Shown here piece after piece: positions 52,058-60,808 of a DNA stretch of 64,000 nt. Source of the stretch: BCD1 sp965230565 (GTDB lineage: Bacteria; Bacteroidota; Bacteroidia; Chitinophagales; Saprospiraceae). Location of the stretch: NCBI GenBank assembly GCA_965230565.1, contig CBDDLH010000016.1, positions 1,674,001-1,738,000 on the forward strand. Direction: 5' to 3'. A program made the position numbers and the translations under genes. The notes below the pieces were generated by a model, which saw only the letters and a program-made list of their open reading frames with translations, did no database searches and had not been told where the DNA came from. Position 1 is the stretch's first letter. Each line of letters starts with the position of its first letter.

Positions 52058-52789
52058 TTACCACTTCCTTCTTTCCAATGAAACTTTGGTAAGAAAAATG
52101 AACAAGACGATTACCGAAACAAAATAGATCAAATCCCGGGTATCGAGAATCCCGCGACTTATGGAATCATAGTGATAATCTATACCGATCATTTGAATGA
52201 CATCATCAATCCTCCCGACAAACCCGGGCATAAAACTGATATAATTGAAACCGGAGTATAGGAAAAAGCACAGGAAGGTAGATAAAACGAAGGCAATGAT
52301 CTGGTTCTTGGTGAGAGAAGAAGCAAAAAGGCCAATGGCAATAAAGGCCATTGCCAGAAACAACAGTCCAATATAGGACCCTAAAATTGCCCCGCTATCC
52401 AGATTCCCTTTTGGAGAACCCAATTGATAAACGGTTAAATAATATAAAAGTGTAGGTAAAAGGGCGAAGATGATCAATACAACGCTGGCAAAAAACTTGC
52501 CCAGTACAATATCAAGATCTTTCAATGGACGGGTGGCCAGTAACTCAATGGTGCCCGTCTGCTGTTCTTCAGCAAAAGACCGCATGGTAACTGCAGGGAT
52601 CAAAAACATAAAGATCTGCGGGGCGATACCAAACAATTGATCCAATGATGCATAATTGTAATTCAGGATAGAGGTATCCGGGAAAACAAACATGACCAAA
52701 CCTAATACGATCAGGAATACTCCAATCACAATATACCCCACCAGGGAACTGAAAAATGCGTTGATCTCTTTTGCGAAAATGCTGTACAT
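52058..52789 (-). CDS. gldF: Gliding-motility ABC transporter permease GldF
   Basis: 243 residues, six predicted membrane helices (e.g. YIVIGVFLIVLGLVMF at the N-terminus and IYFVSVIVLFIFLTKVSLERR at the C-terminus) with the ABC-2 permease motif TMRSFAEEQQTGTIELLATRPL. GldF works with GldA (54262-55170 here) and GldG in Flavobacterium. gldG is not next to it: the next gene downstream is the acyl-CoA ligase. Its start codon abuts a heptamer array. Confidence 0.93.
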   Translation of the reverse strand: MYSIFAKEINAFFSSLVGYIVIGVFLIVLGLVMFVFPDTSILNYNYASLDQLFGIAPQIFMFLIPAVTMRSFAEEQQTGTIELLATRPLKDLDIVLGKFFASVVLIIFALLPTLLYYLTVYQLGSPKGNLDSGAILGSYIGLLFLAMAFIAIGLFASSLTKNQIIAFVLSTFLCFFLYSGFNYISFMPGFVGRIDDVIQMIGIDYHYDSISRGILDTRDLIYFVSVIVLFIFLTKVSLERRKW

Positions 52790-52824
52790 GTTGCTGGTTG
52801 CTGGTTACTGGTTGCTGGTTGTTG
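52790..52824. repeat. Short-period array, period 7 bp (GTTGCTG)
   Basis: GTTGCTG twice, GTTACTG, GTTGCTG, GTTGTTG. It fills the whole space between the gldF start codon (52789) and the upstream gene, and contains that gene's stop codon (52805-52807). Confidence 0.9.
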
Positions 52825-53479
52825 CCGACTTTTTTATATATACTTCATGTCGGTCATCAAAAATCAAAAGGGTTTTGAAAAGCTTCTTCTGAGCTTCTTC
52901 TTCAGGCAGTTCAGCTAAAGCGCTCCACAAAGGTCTGTCGAGTTCTTTAACCACTGCTAAAAAGTTAGTCGGGTTAAAATCCTGGATTTCTCCTGTTTCG
53001 AAAAACAACATCTTCTCCCTTTGAACATCCTGGACTCTTTCAACTTTCCCGGTTCGGAAAGGTCGTCCGTTAACAGGATTATATGCTGAAATCTCCACCC
53101 ATTCGGAGACTTTTTCTTCAAAGGTAAAATAACACAATTTTCCTCTAACCCTCAGCGCTGAAAATGTTGCAAACTCTCCCTCATTTCGAACGCGAATATA
53201 AGGAATCCCATTATAGGAAAATCCCCAAATTTCTGAAAAGGGAATCTCTTTTCCCTTCTTCAAAACAAAAGCTTCTGTCTTTGAGATAAAAGACTCCCCA
53301 TTGATAAATACCTCACTGGTCACTTCTTTCCATTCATGATCAGGATTATTTTCCTGGAATGCGTTGAAAGTCAGATATATTCCATCTTCAAATTTGAAGT
53401 TTTTAGTTACCAGCACACTGTCCTGTGCATGTGCCAGACTATAACTAAAAACCGCTATTAAAAGAAAAATATTCCGCAT
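52805..53479 (-). CDS. Exported protein of unknown function
   Basis: 224 residues. Signal peptide about 1-18 (SLAHA/QDS). Beta-rich in the middle, with an acidic/Lys C-terminal helix (LPEEEAQKKLFKTLLIF). I recognise no family. Its last residues (ATTSNQ) are encoded by the heptamer array. It lies between gldF and the GxxExxY gene, 20 bp after the latter, on the same strand. Confidence 0.75.
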   Translation of the reverse strand: MRNIFLLIAVFSYSLAHAQDSVLVTKNFKFEDGIYLTFNAFQENNPDHEWKEVTSEVFINGESFISKTEAFVLKKGKEIPFSEIWGFSYNGIPYIRVRNEGEFATFSALRVRGKLCYFTFEEKVSEWVEISAYNPVNGRPFRTGKVERVQDVQREKMLFFETGEIQDFNPTNFLAVVKELDRPLWSALAELPEEEAQKKLFKTLLIFDDRHEVYIKKSATTSNQ

Positions 53480-53499
53480 TGATTATCCTTAATTACTTT

Positions 53500-53916
53500 T
53501 CAATTCTGTGGTAACAATTCAAAATACGAATTAACCATTGTTTTTTGCCCTTCATAATAAATATTAGTACAGTTGAAATTGATCAATATCCCTTTAGGCT
53601 TTTCCAACAACTTCATATAAGTCAATAACTGTGCATCAAAAACAGGCAATAAATAATCAACGGCTTTTAGCTCCACTACAATTAAATCTTCAACTAAAAT
53701 ATCAAACCGCAATCCCGTACCCAGGTCAATCCCTTTATAAAAAAGAGGAATATATTGTTGTGTTTTAAAATTCAACCCCAACTTTTCCAACTCAAACTTG
53801 AGCGCTCGTTCATAAACACTTTCAAGTAATCCTGGCCCTAAGGTTTTATGTACTTCAATGGCTGCTCCAATAATTTTAAACGTTAAATCATCAAGGTATT
53901 GTTTTGTAATTTTCAT
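53500..53916 (-). CDS. GxxExxY family protein (PD-(D/E)XK nuclease-like)
   Basis: 138 residues. The name-giving motif is GLLESVY at 29-35 (Gly29, Glu32, Tyr35) in GAAIEVHKTLGPGLLESVYE. The nuclease-like pattern Asp72 ... Glu82-Leu-Lys84 (RFDILVEDLIVVELKAVD) follows. Families of this kind occur as many dispersed copies in Bacteroidota and Chloroflexota; physiological substrate unknown. It interrupts the gldA-to-gldF stretch and lies between it and gldA are four 68-bp palindromic repeats, so this looks like an accessory insertion (inference). Confidence 0.92.
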   Translation of the reverse strand: MKITKQYLDDLTFKIIGAAIEVHKTLGPGLLESVYERALKFELEKLGLNFKTQQYIPLFYKGIDLGTGLRFDILVEDLIVVELKAVDYLLPVFDAQLLTYMKLLEKPKGILINFNCTNIYYEGQKTMVNSYFELLPQN

Positions 53917-54000
53917 AAGGTTTTCTTTTGTGATTAAATAAAATGCTTACATATATATAATCCAAAAGATGGGCAAACGTGACATTTTTTTAGGGTATTT

Positions 54001-54272
54001 AACACATAGGCACATAGTGCACAGTAGCTTTTCTTTATGAACTTTATGACTATATGGTTCCATTTCTTAACACATAGGCACATAGTTCACAGTAGCTTTC
54101 CTTTATGAACTTTATGACTATGTGGTTCCATTTCTTAACACATAGGCACATAGTTCACAGTAGCTCTTTTTTATGAACTTTATGACTATATGGTTCCATT
54201 TCTTAACACATAGGCACATAGTTCACAGTAGCTCTTCTTTATGAACTTTATAACTATGTGGTTATTTCTTAG
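54001..54272. repeat. Four tandem 68-bp palindromic repeats
   Basis: Units start at 54001, 54069, 54137 and 54205. Each unit has a left half of period-8 words (CACATAGG, CACATAGT, TCACAGTA) and a right half with the complementary word type (TTTATGAA, CTTTATGA, CTATATGG), so each can fold on itself. The last copy overlaps the final codons and stop of gldA (54262). Confidence 0.92.
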
Positions 54273-55170
54273 TCAACGAACGGAAAATATCCTCCACACT
54301 CATATCCTCCTTGTGCATTTCCAAAAGAATATTCTTTTCCTTTACGGCGAAATCAAAAACATCAGAACGATGGTCTGCGTCTAACGCTGTAGTCAGTTTC
54401 CAACGGTTACTTCCATCTTCCTGCACCTTTTTTACACCTTTAATGGACTTCAGTTTTTGCCTGGTAGTTGGTTGAGCAAATTCAACCGTTATCACCGTCT
54501 CACCTTTGATACGACTTTGAAGCTCCTCAATGGTATCATTCGCCACCAGTCGTCCGTTGTTTATGATCAAAACACGGTCACACAGAGCCTGGACCTCTTG
54601 CATGATATGAGTAGAGAAAATAACGGTTTTATCCTCCCCGGTTTTTTTGATGAGGCCGCGAATCTCTGCCAACTGATTCGGGTCAAGTCCGGTGGTCGGC
54701 TCATCCAGGATCAATACTTCCGGATCATGGATCATGGCCTGAGCCAGGCCTACCCTTTGTCTGTAACCTTTGGATAGAGCGCCTATCATTTTCTTCTGTT
54801 CCTTTTCAAGGCCGGTCATTTCGATCATTTCATCCACCCGTTGTTTAACATTGCCAATCTTATGCAAGCGGGCGATGAACTTCAGATACTCCTTCACATA
54901 CATATCCTTATACAGGGGATTATGTTCAGGAAGATAGCCAATGTTTTTTCGGGCATCCATTTCCTGTTCCTGCACATCAAAACCACAAACAGTAGCTTTC
55001 CCCATTGATGGAGGAATAAAACTGGTGAGGATTTTCATAGTGGTCGTCTTGCCCGCACCATTAGGTCCTAGAAACCCCAGAATTTCCCCCTTCTTCGCCT
55101 CGAAGGAAATATTATCAATGGCTTTCTGTTCACCGTATATTTTTGTTAGTCCTTGGACCGAAACTGACAT
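54262..55170 (-). CDS. gldA: Gliding-motility ABC transporter ATP-binding protein GldA
   Basis: 302 residues. Walker A GPNGAGKT (35-42), signature LSKGY (132-136), Walker B LILDEPTTGLDPNQLAEIRGL (from 152), H-loop STHIMQEV. The C-terminal extension (~215-302) is that of GldA/bacitracin-type exporters. Pairs with GldF to energise the gliding-associated transporter. -7 box TAACTTTG at 55195-55202. Confidence 0.94.
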   Translation of the reverse strand: MSVSVQGLTKIYGEQKAIDNISFEAKKGEILGFLGPNGAGKTTTMKILTSFIPPSMGKATVCGFDVQEQEMDARKNIGYLPEHNPLYKDMYVKEYLKFIARLHKIGNVKQRVDEMIEMTGLEKEQKKMIGALSKGYRQRVGLAQAMIHDPEVLILDEPTTGLDPNQLAEIRGLIKKTGEDKTVIFSTHIMQEVQALCDRVLIINNGRLVANDTIEELQSRIKGETVITVEFAQPTTRQKLKSIKGVKKVQEDGSNRWKLTTALDADHRSDVFDFAVKEKNILLEMHKEDMSVEDIFRSLTKK

Positions 55171-55194
55171 AGTCTATTTTTAGTAAATTCAGGG

Positions 55195-55202
55195 CAAAGT
55201 TA
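55195..55202 (-). promoter_or_regulatory. -7 box TAACTTTG of gldA
   Basis: Exact TAnnTTTG on the minus strand, 24 bp before the gldA start codon, followed by CCC. Confidence 0.55.
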
Positions 55203-55225
55203 ACCCAAAGCATCTTATTTTTCGC

Positions 55226-55261
55226 AAAATGCCCACCGGAAGCATTTCCGGCGGGCATTTT
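55226..55261 (-). terminator. Terminator of tpx
   Basis: Near-perfect stem AAAATGCCCGCCGG / CCGGTGGGCATTTT with one mismatch, 20 bp past the tpx stop. T-run short (ATTTT), flanked by A on the other side, so it may work in both directions. Confidence 0.7.
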
Positions 55262-55281
55262 AAAAAGGGTTTCCATTTTCG

Positions 55282-55797
55282 TTAGACAAGCCCTTTGGCT
55301 ACGTCCAGAGCTGCGTTATAGTCTGGTTCCGTAGTTCCTTCTGCGACGTATTCTACGTGTTGGATCACTCCTGCTTTATCAATTACCACAATACCTCTGG
55401 CGAGTAATCCTATGGCATCCATATAAAAGCCATAGTTCTCAACAAATCCAAGGTCTCGATAATCAGAAAGCGTAACTACCTTGTCGATTCCTTCAGCAAC
55501 GCAAAAACGTTTTTGAGCAAAAGGAAGGTCCTTGGACAACCCAACAATAATGATATCTTCGCTAAGACCTGAAGCAAGTTTGTTAAAGGTGCGGTTTTGA
55601 GTTGCACATACGCCTGTATCCAATGACGGGAAAACAGACAAAACGACTACCTTTCCTGCATAGTCAGACAAACTCACTTTGTTAAGCGTTTCTCCAAATG
55701 CAGAAAAATCAGGAGCTTTCTGGCCTACTTCTACAGGATTACCATACAATGGCATCGGATTACCTTTCCAGGTGATATTTACATTATTCTTTTCCAT
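55282..55797 (-). CDS. tpx: Thiol peroxidase Tpx
   Basis: 171 residues, usual length. Peroxidatic cysteine Cys64 in FPSLDTGVCATQ and resolving cysteine Cys99 in QKRFCVAEG, the atypical 2-Cys Tpx arrangement. Reduces hydroperoxides using thioredoxin in the cytosol or periplasm. Monocistronic. Confidence 0.97.
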   Translation of the reverse strand: MEKNNVNITWKGNPMPLYGNPVEVGQKAPDFSAFGETLNKVSLSDYAGKVVVLSVFPSLDTGVCATQNRTFNKLASGLSEDIIIVGLSKDLPFAQKRFCVAEGIDKVVTLSDYRDLGFVENYGFYMDAIGLLARGIVVIDKAGVIQHVEYVAEGTTEPDYNAALDVAKGLV

Positions 55798-56119
55798 TTT
55801 TTATCGATATTTAATTTGAGTTAGACATTCAAAAAATCAGACGATGAAGGTAAAAATAAATCGCCGAACAAAGCAACAATACAACTGGTTTTTAATGCTA
55901 TTGTTAGTAAATTCCTATCTTTATAGCAGCGAAGTATTTTACTTTATCGTTCAATAAACAGTTAATAATCTTTGCATTATACATTTCCAAACCGTTAGCT
56001 GCCCCTTCGACCATCTCATTAGAGCCACACAACATCATTTCATCATTATCAACCTTTAATGGAATAAACCCGTTGTAATCCTGTGTTCACTCAAGAAATT
56101 TCACTTTAAAACACCCGTC
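55798..56119. other. Divergent intergenic region between tpx and the PorT-like gene
   Basis: 322 bp, AT-rich. A weak minus-strand box TACCTTCA near 55845 could serve tpx. Nothing else is clear. Confidence 0.4.
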
Positions 56120-56803
56120 ATGAAAAAAAGATCAATTTTTGCCACGCTCTTACTAACCCTTTTATTTAATGTAGCCCACGCTCAGGTATTCGGAATTGCA
56201 GGCATTGCCGGTGTCAATCTTTGCCAGATCAACGGAGATAACCAGCGAGGCTTTAAAAAAGTCGGAGCTACAGTAGGAGTGAGAAGCATTATCAACCTGG
56301 AAGACAGATGGCAGTTAAACGCTGAGATCCTATATAGTCAACGAGGAGCATCCCCTTCCGATGCGAGAAACACTACCATTAACCTGAACTATGTAGAGAC
56401 CCCCATATACCTTTCCTTCCTCATCTCAGACTATGAATCAACAGGAATTTTCAGAGCCTATGCCGGAGCATCTTTTGGCAGGCTTGTTTCTTATGAAACC
56501 AAAGAAATATATAGATCCTCCAGCTCACCTGATGGAACAGAAATTCTACCCCTTCAGGAAACTTCCACTTTTTTCAATAAAAACGACATCGGCATTTTTG
56601 CCGGCATACAATTACTGCCCCTGGATGACCATATAGGTATCGACCTGAGGCAGACTTTTTCAGCCAATTTATTATTTAATCCCAACGAGGTGGGCAGACC
56701 AATCCAGAATGAAGCTCTTAGATCCTACTTTTTCAGTATCAGATTTTTTTATGAAATAAACAGAATTGGCGACAAGAAGAAAAAACGCAGACGCAGAAGG
56801 TAG
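56120..56803 (+). CDS. PorT-like outer-membrane beta-barrel protein
   Basis: 227 residues. Signal peptide about 1-21 (VAHA/QVF). Alternating strands typical of the small outer-membrane barrel family (GATVGVRSIINLEDRWQL; YVETPIYLSFLIS; FRAYAGASFGRLV; YFFSIRFFYEI), then a basic tail of Lys and Arg (residues 218-227). The true C-terminal Phe signal is thus buried before the tail. No transport substrate can be inferred. Confidence 0.85.
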   Translation: MKKRSIFATLLLTLLFNVAHAQVFGIAGIAGVNLCQINGDNQRGFKKVGATVGVRSIINLEDRWQLNAEILYSQRGASPSDARNTTINLNYVETPIYLSFLISDYESTGIFRAYAGASFGRLVSYETKEIYRSSSSPDGTEILPLQETSTFFNKNDIGIFAGIQLLPLDDHIGIDLRQTFSANLLFNPNEVGRPIQNEALRSYFFSIRFFYEINRIGDKKKKRRRRR

Positions 56804-56906
56804 TAAATAGTCTAAAATAAAAAAGTCGTGCGCCGAAGCACACGACAACAAATTTGGACTAGTATGAAAAACTCTTATCATTTATGGAAAGTTACCTGTA
56901 ACCACC

Positions 56907-57545
56907 TCAACTGCCATTTACCTTTACCCCTTCGCCATTCGTGACCTTTAACACAGCTTCATGGCGGCTGTTAACCCGTAACTTCCTGTAAATATTCTTA
57001 AGATGGAAACGTACCGTATTAGGACTGATATACAATGCTGAAGCTATGCCTCTGTAATTATGTCCCTGGCACAAAAGTTCCATTACCTCCGACTCCCGCT
57101 TGGATAATTCAGTGTGTTCATTTTTGTTTTTGTTGAAAGACATAACCACGCGTCTTGCAACAGCCATGTTCAATGGAGCACCTCCATTCACAACTTCAGT
57201 AATGGCACCTAACAATTTCGATGGGAAAATGGATTTGGACAAATAACCACTTGCTCCGGCACTTAAAGCCTGAAAAATATGATCATCATCCGTAAGATTG
57301 GTAAGGATGACCACTTCCACTGCCGGCAAGAGATCCTTGAGCGCCTTCAAACACTCAACCCCAGACATAGAAGTGAGGTCTATATCCATTAATACAACAT
57401 CAGGGTGAACACGACGCAATTTGCTAAGGGCTTCTTCCCCGTCACTGAAAACAGCCACACAGGAAAATCCTTCTGCTGAGTTTAGCAGATTCTGTAGCCC
57501 TTCTCTAACGTCCCGTTGCTCATCAACGATCGCTACAGAAATCAT
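56907..57545 (-). CDS. NarL/LuxR-family response regulator
   Basis: 212 residues. Receiver with Asp9-type acidic pocket, phosphoacceptor Asp54 (VVLMDIDLTSM), Thr82-region and Lys104. LuxR-type helix-turn-helix at about 147-205 (LSKRESEVMELLCQGHNY ... SPNTVRFHLKNIYRKL). No kinase gene is adjacent. It lies just downstream of the SusC/D operon on the same strand but beyond that operon's terminator. Confidence 0.94.
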   Translation of the reverse strand: MISVAIVDEQRDVREGLQNLLNSAEGFSCVAVFSDGEEALSKLRRVHPDVVLMDIDLTSMSGVECLKALKDLLPAVEVVILTNLTDDDHIFQALSAGASGYLSKSIFPSKLLGAITEVVNGGAPLNMAVARRVVMSFNKNKNEHTELSKRESEVMELLCQGHNYRGIASALYISPNTVRFHLKNIYRKLRVNSRHEAVLKVTNGEGVKVNGS

Positions 57546-57907
57546 AAAATGTTTTTGTCAGGTGATTCAAAGAACCCGATTCATAATGCTTCGGACTCCA
57601 TGTTTTTCTTTGGTAATCAGGGGTTGATTTCTTTACACAAGGTTTATTTCTTGCTCATGAAAAGTATTTTGGAATATAATCGTAAATGTACAATAACAAT
57701 CCTTATACACCCACTACATATATGGGTAGTCTGCGTTAAGAAAATATTAAATTTTTCCTTTGTACCCGCATCATTAATGACACCCATAAAAAAGGTACGT
57801 TGCTTTTCAATTGTTAAAATTCAAAAAAAATGCACCCGGCCCTAGCACAATAATCACCGTTGTCAGGCCAGGTGCGTGTTTGATTCAACTACCAATCAAA
57901 CATTTTT
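57546..57907. other. Intergenic region between the SusCD operon and the LuxR regulator
   Basis: 362 bp with the operon terminator at 57823-57875. The remaining AT-rich sequence probably holds the regulator promoter; no exact TAnnTTTG box is seen on the minus strand. Confidence 0.5.
57823..57875 (-). terminator. Terminator of the SusCD operon
   Basis: Minus-strand stem GCACCTGGCC / GGCCGGGTGC with one mismatch (57832-57875) and an AT-rich loop, followed by eight T; 33 bp after the last gene. Confidence 0.85.
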
Positions 57908-58387
57908 TTAATGCTCATCTTCTATGAATCCTGTCCGTTTGTATCCTGAATACACATATTCAGTGCCTGGATCATCAGCAAACTCAAGTCTGAGATAGAT
58001 AGAATCAGCCTTATTGCCACCACTTGTGGTAGCCGCATCTTCGATGATCTTTCCTTCGATAATATTTACCGAAATGGCCGCATCATATAAATTATCGAGG
58101 TTGGAACCACTCATACTCATACTACCAAGATCAGCTGTTGCACTTACTTTAAATGGCCAGAGTTCGTGGTCGTCGATAAACAGGTCCGTATCTGTATTGG
58201 CTGCAGTATTAAAAGTACTCATCAGGTAATACCCTGTTAAGGGAGTATCATCCAGGGACACCCTGATCCACCACTCACCACACATCTCCTGCAGGGCTAC
58301 ACCGCCTATTTCAGGCTCCTTTCCAAGATCGCAAGCTGTCAGCTGGATCATAACAACTGCCAGAATTAATATTTTTATTTTATTCAT
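57908..58387 (-). CDS. Lipid-binding-type (Lipid_bd) lipoprotein
   Basis: 159 residues from the ATG at 58387 (MNKIKILILAVVMIQLTACD), lipobox LTAC with Cys19. An earlier TTG adds four residues. The domain with CGEWWIRVSLDDTPL and LRLEFADDPGTEYVYSGYKRTGF matches the putative lipid-binding lipoprotein family often found at the end of SusCD-type operons. Probably surface-exposed ligand-binding component. Last gene of the operon. Confidence 0.82.
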   Translation of the reverse strand: MNKIKILILAVVMIQLTACDLGKEPEIGGVALQEMCGEWWIRVSLDDTPLTGYYLMSTFNTAANTDTDLFIDDHELWPFKVSATADLGSMSMSGSNLDNLYDAAISVNIIEGKIIEDAATTSGGNKADSIYLRLEFADDPGTEYVYSGYKRTGFIEDEH

Positions 58388-58423
58388 TGTTTGTTTCAAT
58401 TTTGATTTTTGTTAGAAATTCAA

Positions 58424-58458
58424 GTTGCTTGTTACCGGTTTCTAGTTTCTGGTTAAGT
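58424..58458 (+). repeat. Short-period array, period 7 bp, left half of an inverted pair
   Basis: GTTGCTT, GTTACCG, GTTTCTA, GTTTCTG, GTTAAGT. Reverse-complement family of the array at 58538-58579; the two could form a long hairpin in the mRNA between the two lipoprotein genes. Confidence 0.75.
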
Positions 58459-58537
58459 TACTTGATGCTTTTTTGTAAAATCACCACAGGTTTTTCTCAA
58501 GCGATCAATACAAATCTTCGAATTCAACACAATCCTA

Positions 58538-58579
58538 AACCAGCAACTTGAAACCAGAAACCAGCAACCTGTAACCAGA
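58538..58579 (-). repeat. Short-period array, period 7 bp, right half of an inverted pair
   Basis: AACCAGC, AACTTGA, AACCAGA, AACCAGC, AACCTGT, AACCAGA; on the minus strand these are GCTGGTT-type words. It ends 1 bp before the stop codon of the gene at 58581. Confidence 0.85.
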
Positions 58580-58580
58580 T

Positions 58581-59240
58581 TTAATTCGTGATTTTTGTCA
58601 ACTCAACATCAAAGCTGAAGTCATAGTCCAGCAAGGTCATTGTCCAGGACATCGATAGATGATCTCCACTGATTACACCATTGCTGATCTCCACAGGGCC
58701 GAAACCACAAGAACCGATGTCTGCAGTTACGGTACTTCCGTCAACATAAAGCGTGGACGGAGCAGCATAGGCATTTCCGTAACCTACCCAGAATTCATAG
58801 TATCCACCGATAAGGTCAGAAACGAAATAGCCACCGTCAGGATTGGTTGAAACGAGCACTAATCCGCCCCCTCTTCCGATACGAATGGCATCATAGATCC
58901 CTACAATGTCTCCGGTTTCGTAAACGATCACTGTACGAGTCACCGAAGATGAAAAACCATCTGAATTTTCGGCACTGTAATTAATGGTATAAAACCCTGG
59001 AGTATTGACATCCACACCACCTGAAACAACAACAGGAATCTCCGCACCATTTTCCGTAGCCATTGCTCCGGGGTCGTTGAAGGTCTCCCCTACCGGATGG
59101 AAAATAACCTCCTCTCCGGCCATGGCCAGATCAGCAAAAAAAGTAACTCTGGATAAACCTTCTGTTTCCAGATCCTTCGTACACGAAGAAGCTAAAAACA
59201 TGACGGCTGCCAGAAACATCAATATTTTTGAAACTTTCAT
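58581..59240 (-). CDS. Lipoprotein with Ig-like (DUF5011/5012-type) domain
   Basis: 219 residues from the ATG at 59240, lipobox ASSC with Cys20. Residues ~35-110 form an Ig-like domain (GETFNDPGAMATENGAEI ... GFYTINYSAENSDGF) of the DUF5011 kind. The C-terminal half, from about 115, resembles the BT_2262-type ligand-binding part found behind SusD genes. Probably a surface glycan- or ligand-binding lipoprotein working with the SusC/D pair; substrate unknown. Confidence 0.82.
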   Translation of the reverse strand: MKVSKILMFLAAVMFLASSCTKDLETEGLSRVTFFADLAMAGEEVIFHPVGETFNDPGAMATENGAEIPVVVSGGVDVNTPGFYTINYSAENSDGFSSSVTRTVIVYETGDIVGIYDAIRIGRGGGLVLVSTNPDGGYFVSDLIGGYYEFWVGYGNAYAAPSTLYVDGSTVTADIGSCGFGPVEISNGVISGDHLSMSWTMTLLDYDFSFDVELTKITN

Positions 59241-59272
59241 TTTTTTAATTTTTTGATTTGTGATACAAACGC

Positions 59273-60742
59273 TTACTTCGCCCACCAGACGGGTTCGGTG
59301 ATAGGCTCTTCTTCCGGAGTATTACTGTTATTCCTGCGGGTAAGATCAGGGTAGATCAACCTTTTTGGAAATAAACCATTGGTAACTCCACCGATGGAAT
59401 AGGTGTATTCTCCAGGTACGTAATTTGGATCATCTCCTCCCACACTCGACAATGCAGGAATACCGGTTCTATTCTGATCGAAGAAGGATTCATATCCTCT
59501 TTCCACCATAGACACCCACTTCTGAGTCATGATGGCCTTAAGGTTCTCATCAAAAGTGCCGTCCGGATAAGCATAAGATCCACCATCACTTACAAGACCA
59601 TCACCGTTAACACCATGTCTTGCACACGATTGCATTACACCGTTATTGTAATAGCCAATCACATCGCCTGCATTACCGAAACGAAGATTGGCTTCTGCCA
59701 ACATAAAATTAACTTCCTCGGTAGTAAACAGGTAAAAAGCAGTTGTCGGTGAAAAGATCGCAACATCCGGTGCATCCGGTGCAATATCCGTAGACAAGGC
59801 ATCGAAATCTCCCTGACGCAAACCAAAATGACCTCCACTACCGGCAATAAAGAAAGCATCGATACGCGGGTCCTCATTTTCGACAAGATAGGAAATGAAG
59901 GTATGGCTTCCTCTGAGATTGGTGGAAACATTCAACTGACGAACGTTGGTCTCAAATAGCGGATAACTTCTGTCCGCAACATCCTCAAAAATGTCCAGCG
60001 CTGCGTCGGTGAGCAAGAGATTATCTCCATTGAGGATCTTGGTTATTCCATCCTGAGCTACGGTGCTACGGGCTTCCGTCTGACGCAAATAGATTTTAAG
60101 CTTCAGCGTATTGGCAAATCGGATCCAGCTATCGATCTGACCATCCTTACCTAAATCACCAAAAACAAAATCTGTTTGTATCCAGGTATTACCGTCAGCA
60201 GTAAAATCTTTGGCTAAAGCTTCGTCAAGCATGGTAATCAAACCATCATAAACATCCTGACCACTGTCAAAAACCGGTTCATTTATTCCTTCATTTCCTT
60301 TCAATGCTTCAGAAAAAGGAATCTGGTCATATAAATCTGCCAGGATTTGATAAGTGTAGGCCATAAGACTTGTTGCCTGAAGGTAGGCATTCCAGTTCTC
60401 GGATTCCACCGCACTCTTTCTGATAACTGATAAGTCGATCAATACATCTGAATACAATTCACGCCAGGCGACATTGTAATCAGATTTGGTCAAACCATAA
60501 GAATCCTCATTTCTGTACTGCGACGCCACGTGACTTTGGGTCCAGTGCTGAGACCAGATGCCGCCGAGAACACCATAATAGCCATTCAGTACACCTGCGA
60601 TCTGAGCCTCCGCAGATGGCAATACCAGAGACGGATCTACTTCCGTTGGATTATTCGGATCCGTATTGACATCCAGGTAATCCGAACAGCTTGTGAAAAA
60701 TGCCATTAATGTAAAGGCACTATATATTAATATTTTCTTCAT
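59273..60742 (-). CDS. SusD/RagB-family outer-membrane lipoprotein
   Basis: 489 residues. Lipobox FTSC with Cys19, then YLDVNTDPNNPTEVDPSLVLPSAE, the usual SusD start, TPR-like helices and GGIWSQHWTQ. Belongs to the SusD-like_2 branch rather than the classical starch-type. Forms the lid over the SusC channel and captures the ligand. Follows SusC by 66 bp in the same operon. Confidence 0.95.
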   Translation of the reverse strand: MKKILIYSAFTLMAFFTSCSDYLDVNTDPNNPTEVDPSLVLPSAEAQIAGVLNGYYGVLGGIWSQHWTQSHVASQYRNEDSYGLTKSDYNVAWRELYSDVLIDLSVIRKSAVESENWNAYLQATSLMAYTYQILADLYDQIPFSEALKGNEGINEPVFDSGQDVYDGLITMLDEALAKDFTADGNTWIQTDFVFGDLGKDGQIDSWIRFANTLKLKIYLRQTEARSTVAQDGITKILNGDNLLLTDAALDIFEDVADRSYPLFETNVRQLNVSTNLRGSHTFISYLVENEDPRIDAFFIAGSGGHFGLRQGDFDALSTDIAPDAPDVAIFSPTTAFYLFTTEEVNFMLAEANLRFGNAGDVIGYYNNGVMQSCARHGVNGDGLVSDGGSYAYPDGTFDENLKAIMTQKWVSMVERGYESFFDQNRTGIPALSSVGGDDPNYVPGEYTYSIGGVTNGLFPKRLIYPDLTRRNNSNTPEEEPITEPVWWAK

Positions 60743-60808
60743 TTTATTTTATTTAAAAATCAATAATCAGACCTCTTCACTTTGTGAGGTCATTGATGAT
60801 GTTTGAAA

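Noticed and set aside
54001..54272. CRISPR array reading of four regular units
   Set aside because: The 68-bp units are identical along their whole length, with no unique spacers, so this is a tandem palindromic repeat.
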